Of a stretch of 13,364 nucleotides of DNA, positions 8,035 to 13,364 are shown one piece after another. The stretch is taken from positions 1 to 13,364 of the forward strand of contig PWNO01000189.1 of the NCBI GenBank assembly GCA_003557765.1, read 5' to 3'. Positions within the stretch are counted from its first letter, which is position 1. The number at the start of each line of letters is the position of its first letter. The position numbers and the translations under genes were made by a program. The notes beneath the pieces were generated by a model. That model made no database searches. It had not been told where the DNA came from and was given only the letters and a program-made list of their open reading frames with translations. The DNA comes from Bacteroidales bacterium. GTDB taxonomy: Bacteria; Bacteroidota; Bacteroidia; Bacteroidales; UBA7960.

Positions 8035-8787
8035 CTATTTGCTTAGCAAGGCCTCCAGGAGATCCCTGTATTCATCTTCTACTGTGATCACAGTCATTTT
8101 ATCTGCCATGATCAGTTCAGGATATTTGGCAATAAACACTTTATCCAGGTTAATAATGTGGGCTTTGCTTACACGGACAAATGCATTTTCCGGCAGTTTT
8201 CTTTCCATCTCATCCAGGGTTTCTTTTACACTGATGACTTCGTCACGAAGGTGCACCATTGTTTCCTCTCCACGTTGTTCTACAAAATACACATTGGGCA
8301 GTATGATCTTTTCCAGACCTTTTTCCCCCTCAACAATCACCTGGCTTTTCACTTTCTGGTTTGATTTGAAGAAAGCATTAAACTGGTCGCTTTCAATTTT
8401 TGACTGAATGTCGTTTTCGAATTTATATCGGGCAATCTCAATGTTGGTCTGCAGTTCTTTTTCTGAGAAGGGTTTGATGATATAACCATAAGGCAGGGAG
8501 ATCTTAGCTTTCTCAATGGTAGAAACATCTGCGTTGGCAGTAAGGAAGATAACCGGGACATCGTGTTTTTTCCTGATAATATTGGCAGCCTCTATCCCTG
8601 TCATTTCGCCTTTCAAAGCGATGTCCATCAGGATCAGGTCCGGAAGTTTTTTGTCCACTTCAGCAATGGCATCCTGCCCTTTTGCGATGGTGTTTTGTAC
8701 AGTATATCCCAGGCTCAGCAAGCTTTCTTCAATATCAGCAGCCACCAGAAATTCATCCTCCACTACCAAAATATTTAGCTTTTCCAT
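8035..8787 (-). CDS. LytTR-family response regulator (REC-LytTR)
   Basis: 250 residues. The receiver domain occupies about 1-120, with acidic pocket Glu10-Asp11, phospho-acceptor Asp55 (LILMDIALKG), Thr83 (FLTAN) and Lys105 (YIIKPF), all required residues being present. A charged helical linker (about 115-140) leads to a LytTR DNA-binding domain (about 148-250) with VYFVEQRGEETMVHL, FVRVSKAHIINLDKV and a C-terminal ELIMADKMTVITV strand pair. It is predicted to be a transcription factor activated by phosphorylation, the only DNA-binding protein of this operon. LytTR proteins usually bind pairs of direct repeats upstream of target promoters. The gene starts 15 nt after the REC-HisKA_2 kinase gene. 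That kinase is the most likely phosphodonor, since the HisKA_2 and LytTR genes are adjacent. The targets are unknown, but the direct repeats upstream of the operon promoter are candidates for autoregulation. Confidence 0.92.
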   Translation of the reverse strand: MEKLNILVVEDEFLVAADIEESLLSLGYTVQNTIAKGQDAIAEVDKKLPDLILMDIALKGEMTGIEAANIIRKKHDVPVIFLTANADVSTIEKAKISLPYGYIIKPFSEKELQTNIEIARYKFENDIQSKIESDQFNAFFKSNQKVKSQVIVEGEKGLEKIILPNVYFVEQRGEETMVHLRDEVISVKETLDEMERKLPENAFVRVSKAHIINLDKVFIAKYPELIMADKMTVITVEDEYRDLLEALLSK

Positions 8788-8802
8788 AAAATCAGGTCTT
8801 TG

Positions 8803-9861
8803 TTATTTGTTAAAACGAAGTTCATAAAGGGTTCCATTAGAATAATCATAAGAGAGTTCCGCATCAATTTGCTCTGCAAGCTTGTGTACGATGCGCATCC
8901 CCAGCGAACGTGAATTTTCAGGCTTAAAGTCAGGGTCCATGCCAATTCCGTTATCTGCCACCTGCAAAACAAACTGCTGCTCCAGGTGCTTTTTAAGGGA
9001 TATTCGGATTAACCCTTTGGCAGATTCCGGGAATGCATGCTTAAAAGAGTTGGATATCAACTCATTAATTATTAGACCACAAGGAATCCCAACATCTAAA
9101 GGTAAAAACACATCCGCAATATCATATTCGAAAGAAATACGATGCTGTTGGTCATGATACGTCCTGGCAATATTGCTTGCCAGGCTTTTTACATAATTCG
9201 GAAACTGGATATTGGCAAGGTTTTCGTTTTGATAAAGGTTTTCATGAATCAAAGCCATGGAGCGAATCCTGTTTCTGCTTTCAGCAAGTACCGTTTGCAG
9301 TTTCACATCCTCAATTAGTCTTTCCTGCATTTTCAGTATGCTTGAAATAATTTGCATGTTGTTCTTCACACGGTGATGAACTTCACGCAGTAAGACGTCT
9401 TTTTCATCAAGCGATCGTTTCAGGTTTTTTTCAGCGACCCGTCTTTTAATTTCTTTTTCAGCAAGAGATTTTTTCAATATAATATTGCTTGCCAGCTCAT
9501 GTAGCAAACTGAACAGTTTCTCCGGGTCAACCGGTTTGACAAGGTAGCCGTTTACTCCCAGATCAATTGCCTCAAGGAAATATTCTTTCAGGCTGTAGGC
9601 CGACATGACAATCACCTGCACATCATCAGATATTCCTTTTATTTCTCGGATCATATCCAGGCCATGCATGATTGGCATGGAGATATCGGTAATGATGAGG
9701 TCGGGCTGATGCTTTTTAAATATCTCGACCCCTTCCAACCCATTTTCGGCAAGGAAAAGAGCACGGGGGTATTCTCTGAGCAGCTTCTCATAATAACCAC
9801 GTGTGCCTTTATTGTCTTCAACAAACAGCAGGGAAATCTGGCTTAGGGGCAGTTTTTCCAT
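8803..9861 (-). CDS. Soluble response-regulator/histidine kinase fusion (REC-HisKA_2-HATPase)
   Basis: 352 residues from ATG 9861; an in-frame TTG at 9876 would add five residues but is less likely. The receiver domain is residues 1-120: Glu15-Asp16, phospho-acceptor Asp59 (LIITDISMP), Ser87 in the Thr/Ser position, Lys109 (YLVKP). A coiled-coil-like linker (about 125-155, rich in Lys and Glu) precedes the HisKA_2 dimerisation segment LLREVHHRVKNNMQIISSIL with the phosphorylatable His at 162/163. The HATPase domain has an N-box at 262-275 (GLIINELISNSFKHA), a G1 box DNGIGM at 303-308 and a G2 SLGMRIV. No transmembrane segment is present, so it is cytoplasmic and probably acts as a relay, taking phosphate on its receiver and controlling kinase output. 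The REC-kinase order resembles PhcR of Ralstonia. The gene lies 32 nt after the hybrid kinase gene. Confidence 0.92.
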   Translation of the reverse strand: MEKLPLSQISLLFVEDNKGTRGYYEKLLREYPRALFLAENGLEGVEIFKKHQPDLIITDISMPIMHGLDMIREIKGISDDVQVIVMSAYSLKEYFLEAIDLGVNGYLVKPVDPEKLFSLLHELASNIILKKSLAEKEIKRRVAEKNLKRSLDEKDVLLREVHHRVKNNMQIISSILKMQERLIEDVKLQTVLAESRNRIRSMALIHENLYQNENLANIQFPNYVKSLASNIARTYHDQQHRISFEYDIADVFLPLDVGIPCGLIINELISNSFKHAFPESAKGLIRISLKKHLEQQFVLQVADNGIGMDPDFKPENSRSLGMRIVHKLAEQIDAELSYDYSNGTLYELRFNK

Positions 9862-9893
9862 AGGGTAACAAGTCAATGAAGGTACAAAAAACG

Positions 9894-11756
9894 TCAGATA
9901 AACCTGGAGATTTTTTCCAACATATCCTGAAGGTTAAACGGCTTGGCAATGTAATCGGAGCATCCTGCATCGATACTTAACTGGCGGTCCTCAACCATCG
10001 CATACGATGTTTGTGCAATCACAGGCAGGTTGGGATGGATTTTACGGATTTCACGCGTAGCTTCATATCCATCTTTCACAGGCATACGCAAATCCATCAA
10101 AACCAAATCGATGTCATCCCGGTTTTTTAATGTATCTACCGCTTCCTGTCCATTTTTAACCCAAACCAATTGTACGCCTGTTTTCTTTAATGCGGTCTTG
10201 ATCAAAAGATAGTTGGTAGTCACATCTTCTGCAATCAGGATTACCTTATCTTGCCAGTTGTAATTCATGTCTTTATGACCCTTTTTGTTAAGTGTATAAT
10301 CAGATTTTGCGCCTTTCTGAAAAGGCAATGTAAAATAAAAAACGGAACCGTCGCCAGGAACGCTGTCTACCCAGATTTGCCCACCCATTAGCTGCACAAA
10401 CGCCTTGGATATGGCTAATCCAAGCCCGGATCCGTGATGTGTGGGATGGTGATTTACCGTAATCTGCATGAATCGATCAAATATCACTCCGCGTTTTTCT
10501 TCTTCTATGCCGACACCGGTATCTTCAACAAAAAACAACAGATCATCCTCAAAAACGGTATAGCCGACCTCTACACCACCTTCATGGGTGAATTTGATGG
10601 CATTGCTTACCAGGTTAATCAGGATCTGCTTGAGACGGGTACGGTCAGCAATAATAAAATCTTCTTTGCTCCCCAGCGCGGTTCTTAGCTTTAACTCCAG
10701 TCTTTCCGCCTTCACCTTGTCTTCATTGCCAAAAAAATCATATACCTCTCGCAACAGCTCGTTCACAGAGAACTCACTGTTGTCAACCTTCAACATACCT
10801 GTCTCAATTTTGGACAGATCAATGATATCATTGATCAGCGAAAGGAGATGCTGTCCGTTTTCATCAATAATATCCAAAAACTCTTTCTGTTCATCCGGAT
10901 CATCTGTTTGCCGGAGCAATTGGGCAAAACCCAGGATGCCATTCATGGGTGTGCGAATCTCATGACTCATGTTGGCAAGGAAAGCCGACTTCAGCTTATC
11001 CGATTGCTCTGCACGCTCTTTTGCTGCCCTCAATTCTTCTGTACGCTTTTTGACTTTCTGCTCCAGGTTCTTATTCACTTCCTCAATCTCCAGCTTGCGT
11101 ATATCTAATTGCTTTTTTTGAAAATAATCGCGCCTGGTAAAATATTCAATGCGGTAAGAGGCAAACATGCCAATAATATTTGCGGCCAGATAGAAAAAGT
11201 TATTGTTGATGATCAGCTCTGATGGGGCATCTGAAAAAAATATGGCACCGAGGTTGTAAAAAATGAGGGTAACCCACCCTGCAATGGTTGCATAGAAAAA
11301 ACGCAGTTTGATAAAAAAGTAGCCGGCAAAAAACACCAGCATCATCCCCCCGTAGTATGCATAATTTTCTGGTGCCAGCACCAGCATAACCGTAATACCC
11401 AACCCGGCCACCAGGAAAGCAAAGACCAATAATATCTGCCAGACCCTTTTAAAAAAAGAAAAGAAAGAAGATACGTAAATAGCCAGCAGCAAAGGAATAA
11501 CAACGCCAAAGCGGATAATCAGAAATACGTCTCTGTATTCTTTGATAATCAAACCATCCAATAATCCAAAAACCCCATATAAAACACCTACCAAAACAAG
11601 TGCTGAACGAAACTGCCAAAGCGAATCATAAAAATATTTATTGAGAAAATCCTTCTCCAGCCTTTTGCCAAAAGAGAGAGTAAAGGGATTGATAAGCATG
11701 TCCACCGCATCTTGCTTTTGTCTAAAAAACGATGTAAAACCCCTATTCCTCTTCAT
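9894..11756 (-). CDS. Six-TM hybrid histidine kinase (TM-HisKA-HATPase-REC)
   Basis: 620 residues. The N-terminal membrane domain has six hydrophobic segments at about 51-70, 78-97, 105-128, 134-150, 153-174 and 184-201, with almost no periplasmic loop. That suggests sensing of a membrane-soluble or lipophilic cue, as in CqsS/LqsS/PhcS-type kinases, though I cannot assign the domain to a named family. A coiled coil (about 215-255) leads to HisKA with H-box His265 (ANMSHEIRTPMNG), HATPase (N-box Asn381/Asn385 in NLVSNAIKFT, G1 EDTGVGI, G2 GSGLGLAIS) and a C-terminal receiver (about 504-618) with Glu510-Asp511, phospho-acceptor Asp555 (LVLMDLRMP) and Lys605 (YIAKPF). No Hpt domain is present. 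It is the first gene of the operon, behind a strong consensus promoter, and probably its membrane sensor. Confidence 0.93.
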   Translation of the reverse strand: MKRNRGFTSFFRQKQDAVDMLINPFTLSFGKRLEKDFLNKYFYDSLWQFRSALVLVGVLYGVFGLLDGLIIKEYRDVFLIIRFGVVIPLLLAIYVSSFFSFFKRVWQILLVFAFLVAGLGITVMLVLAPENYAYYGGMMLVFFAGYFFIKLRFFYATIAGWVTLIFYNLGAIFFSDAPSELIINNNFFYLAANIIGMFASYRIEYFTRRDYFQKKQLDIRKLEIEEVNKNLEQKVKKRTEELRAAKERAEQSDKLKSAFLANMSHEIRTPMNGILGFAQLLRQTDDPDEQKEFLDIIDENGQHLLSLINDIIDLSKIETGMLKVDNSEFSVNELLREVYDFFGNEDKVKAERLELKLRTALGSKEDFIIADRTRLKQILINLVSNAIKFTHEGGVEVGYTVFEDDLLFFVEDTGVGIEEEKRGVIFDRFMQITVNHHPTHHGSGLGLAISKAFVQLMGGQIWVDSVPGDGSVFYFTLPFQKGAKSDYTLNKKGHKDMNYNWQDKVILIAEDVTTNYLLIKTALKKTGVQLVWVKNGQEAVDTLKNRDDIDLVLMDLRMPVKDGYEATREIRKIHPNLPVIAQTSYAMVEDRQLSIDAGCSDYIAKPFNLQDMLEKISRFI

Positions 11757-11785
11757 TGCGTTCCATTATACAGATTGTATGTGAA

Positions 11786-11816
11786 CAAATGTATGTTTTT
11801 TTTACGTTATTTCAAA
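11786..11816 (-). promoter_or_regulatory. Consensus Bacteroidota promoter for the signalling operon
   Basis: On the minus strand the -33 element TTTG (11816-11813) and the -7 element TACATTTG (11793-11786) are separated by exactly 19 nt, matching TTTG-N19-TAnnTTTG. The -7 box ends 29 nt before ATG 11756, giving a leader of roughly 20-25 nt. This is the only fully matched two-element promoter I found in the window. Confidence 0.7.
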
Positions 11817-11827
11817 CATTATCTTAC

Positions 11828-11845
11828 CAGGATATATCAGGATAT
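11828..11845. repeat. Tandem CAGGATAT direct repeat
   Basis: Two exact copies of CAGGATAT (11828-11835 and 11838-11845) sit 10 bp apart, one helical turn, about 12 bp upstream of the -33 element of the signalling operon. A 7 bp partial copy (AGGATAT) occurs at 11893-11899. The placement suits an activator site; the operon's LytTR regulator is one candidate. No binding is demonstrated. Confidence 0.35.
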
Positions 11846-11861
11846 GGCAAAAGTCTTATCC

Positions 11862-11937
11862 TTCCAGGCCGCTCGACTTGCATGTATACAAAAGGATATT
11901 CAACAAAGCCCATTTCAGCCTGGAATATCACATGCAA
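11862..11937. repeat. Two interleaved 8-bp inverted repeats
   Basis: TTCCAGGC (11862-11869) is the reverse complement of GCCTGGAA (11918-11925). TTGCATGT (11878-11885) is the reverse complement of ACATGCAA (11930-11937). The order A-B-A'-B' would form a pseudoknot if transcribed. Both predicted promoters point away from this segment, so it would not lie in either neighbouring mRNA. One such 8 bp pair is roughly what chance gives in this span; two interleaved pairs are less expected. Confidence 0.3.
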
Positions 11938-11965
11938 TTGCCCATGATTGGTCTGCAAAAAAGAT

Positions 11966-11973
11966 TACTTTTG
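11966..11973 (+). promoter_or_regulatory. Candidate -7 box for threonine ammonia-lyase
   Basis: TACTTTTG matches TAnnTTTG exactly, but it ends only 4 nt before ATG 11978. Transcription would start at or very near the A of the start codon, giving a leaderless message. No TTTG lies at the expected -33 spacing; nearby TTGs give gaps of 15 and 25 nt. Confidence 0.4.
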
Positions 11974-11977
11974 CAGC

Positions 11978-13198
11978 ATGGCAAAACTTCCGGAATATTC
12001 TGATATCATTCATGCGCAGCGCGTGCTGAGAGGGGTCGTCAAGCAGACGACACTGGAGCACAGCAAGTCCTTCAGTGCGTTCTCTGGTGCGGATGTGTAC
12101 ATGAAGCTGGAGAACCTGCAGTCGACAGGGTCATTCAAGGTACGTGGCGCTTACAATAAACTGCATGCCTTGCAGCAGGATGAAGCGCTGCAAAGCGGGG
12201 TAGTATGCGCTTCGGCCGGCAACCATGCACAGGGCGTAGCCTTTGCTGCCAGGATGCTTGGCGCCAAAGCCACCGTGTTCATGCCGGTGTTCACACCACC
12301 ACTCAAGGTCATTGCCACAAAAAACTATGGTGCGGATGTCGTACTTGAGGGTGATACATTTGATGATGCAATGGCAGCGGCCAGCCGATTCGCAGAGAAA
12401 ACCGGTGCCATCATTGTCCACGCCTTCGACGACCCCCACATCATTTCGGGACAGGGCACAATCGGACTGGAGATCTTCCAGGAAAACGACGCCATCCAGG
12501 ATGTGCTGGTGCCCATTGGAGGTGGTGGGATGATCTCCGGTATTGCCATCGCACTCAAGGAAATGAATCCCAGGATCCGCATCATCGGCGTGGAAGCCGA
12601 AGGCGCACAATCGGTCCTGAACTCACTGAAAAAGGGGAAGCCGGAGAAACTTTCCCACATGCAAACCATTGCCGACGGGATTGCAGTCAAGCAGCCCGGT
12701 AAGCTGACTTTTGAGGCCATTCGTAAATATGTGGATGACATTTGGGTGGTCAACGATTCGGAGATTGCCCACGCAGCCTACCTGTTATTGCAGCGGGCCA
12801 AGATCCTTGCAGAGCCTGCGGGTGTGGCGGCCATTGCAGCCCTGCTCAACGGCAAAAATGATGTCCGCGGCAGAAAGGTAGTGCCCGTGATCAGCGGCGG
12901 CAACATCAACATGGGCCTGCTGGAACAGATCCTGGAGAAGGGCATGATGGAAGAAGGACTCAGGGCGCGCATTGCAGTGCTGATCCCGGATGTGGCCGGC
13001 GAGCTCAAATCCATCATCACCATCCTGGAAAAACTACGTGCCAGCATCAACGACATTTCTCACGAACGATCCATCACCACCGTACCAGTAGGATATGTGC
13101 TGGTAACGATCACCTTCAACCTGCGTGAGAGCTCCCAGCTGGACACCATCTGCAAGGCACTTAAAGGCAAGATGAAACAGTTTGAAGTCCTGAAATAA
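11978..13198 (+). CDS. ilvA: Threonine ammonia-lyase with C-terminal ACT domain
   Basis: 406 residues from ATG 11978; an in-frame TTG at 11948 would add ten residues that look unlike the family's start. The PLP-dependent fold II enzyme deaminates L-threonine to 2-oxobutanoate and ammonia, feeding isoleucine synthesis or threonine catabolism in the cytoplasm. Visible landmarks are the PLP lysine Lys54 in STGSFKVRGAYNKL, the substrate loop ASAGNHAQG (78-86), the phosphate-binding glycine loop GGGGM (181-185) and SGGN (307-310), which contacts the pyridine ring. About residues 329-404 form one ACT-like regulatory domain (RIAVLIPDVAGEL to FEVLK), the medium-length form; the classical biosynthetic IlvA has a longer, two-lobed domain. 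Effector response is not readable. No other isoleucine/valine synthesis gene is adjacent in the window, so a catabolic role is also possible. Confidence 0.93.
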   Translation: MAKLPEYSDIIHAQRVLRGVVKQTTLEHSKSFSAFSGADVYMKLENLQSTGSFKVRGAYNKLHALQQDEALQSGVVCASAGNHAQGVAFAARMLGAKATVFMPVFTPPLKVIATKNYGADVVLEGDTFDDAMAAASRFAEKTGAIIVHAFDDPHIISGQGTIGLEIFQENDAIQDVLVPIGGGGMISGIAIALKEMNPRIRIIGVEAEGAQSVLNSLKKGKPEKLSHMQTIADGIAVKQPGKLTFEAIRKYVDDIWVVNDSEIAHAAYLLLQRAKILAEPAGVAAIAALLNGKNDVRGRKVVPVISGGNINMGLLEQILEKGMMEEGLRARIAVLIPDVAGELKSIITILEKLRASINDISHERSITTVPVGYVLVTITFNLRESSQLDTICKALKGKMKQFEVLK

Positions 13199-13221
13199 AC
13201 GGGCGAAGCACCAAAATAACC

Positions 13222-13229
13222 TATCTTTG
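13222..13229 (+). promoter_or_regulatory. Candidate -7 box for the TrkH-like gene
   Basis: TATCTTTG followed by CA is a very typical Bacteroidota -7 sequence. It lies 23 nt before ATG 13253 in the 54 bp gap after the threonine ammonia-lyase gene, suggesting the downstream gene has its own promoter. No matching TTTG is seen at -33. Confidence 0.45.
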
Positions 13230-13252
13230 CACATCACGCATAATTTGACGAC

Positions 13253-13364
13253 ATGGTTGCTCGAAAAGGGATCAATATCAAGGTTATCGTCAAGTTTCTG
13301 GGTATTCTGCTGATCATGATCGCAGCATTCATGCTGGTGTCGCTCACCTGGTCGGTATACTACA
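13253..13364 (+). CDS. N-terminus of a probable TrkH-family potassium uptake protein (3' end outside window)
   Basis: Only 37 codons are visible: a short basic start (MVARKGINIKVIVK), then a hydrophobic first helix (FLGILLIMIAAFMLVSLTWS) ending in SVYY. TrkH/KtrB channel subunits commonly begin with a basic stretch, a helix of the form LGxLLxxxxxxxLxxLxxS, and an S-x-Y-Y ending just before the first loop, and this matches that pattern. If correct, the product is the membrane subunit of a Trk K+ importer that works with a TrkA gating protein. The evidence is short, and another multi-pass membrane protein is possible. Confidence 0.55.
   Translation, partial: MVARKGINIKVIVKFLGILLIMIAAFMLVSLTWSVYY

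Noticed and set aside
9862..9876. TTG start adding five residues to the REC-HisKA_2 kinase
   Set aside because: ATG 9861 gives an MEKL start like the neighbouring regulator and a complete receiver domain.
11948..11977. TTG start adding ten residues to threonine ammonia-lyase
   Set aside because: It would place the -7 box inside the coding region, and the extra residues do not fit the family.
12131..12610. 159-codon minus-strand frame inside the threonine ammonia-lyase gene
   Set aside because: It is antisense to highly conserved catalytic motifs and has no family resemblance.

Overview
The window looks like a chromosomal segment from a member of the Bacteroidota. Four things point that way: a T9SS-type C-terminal sorting domain, a SusD/RagB-family outer-membrane lipoprotein, a Porin_O_P-like porin, and promoters of the TTTG-N19-TAnnTTTG form in place of sigma70-type boxes, with no clear Shine-Dalgarno sequences ahead of the genes. 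The species cannot be named from this stretch.

Left part (1-5757). A SusD-like lipoprotein gene runs leftward out of the window. It is divergent from a 1153-residue secreted subtilisin-family (S8) protease that carries several accessory beta domains and a type IX secretion sorting tail. Its catalytic-Asp position reads Glu. A small family-3 solute-binding lipoprotein follows 35 bp downstream on the same strand. It converges on a porin gene transcribed from the other direction.

Middle (5755-11756, all minus strand). The porin is preceded by a 307 bp AT-rich gap holding one perfect dyad. Upstream of that gap are four tightly spaced genes that look like one operon, read in this order: a six-TM hybrid histidine kinase (HisKA-HATPase-REC), a soluble REC-HisKA_2 kinase, a REC-LytTR response regulator, and a SAM-dependent methyltransferase resembling PhcB. 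PhcB is the enzyme proposed to make 3-hydroxy fatty-acid methyl ester signals. The operon has the best promoter in the window, TTTG-N19-TACATTTG. The gene content recalls the Ralstonia phcBSRQ quorum-sensing operon with a LytTR output, and it is the most interesting candidate system here. The functional link is an inference.

Right part (11757-13364). A 221 bp divergent intergenic region holds a tandem CAGGATAT repeat and two interleaved inverted repeats. Next come a complete threonine ammonia-lyase with a C-terminal ACT domain and the first 37 codons of what looks like a TrkH potassium-uptake subunit.

I saw no rRNA, tRNA, CRISPR array, insertion sequence or phage gene.
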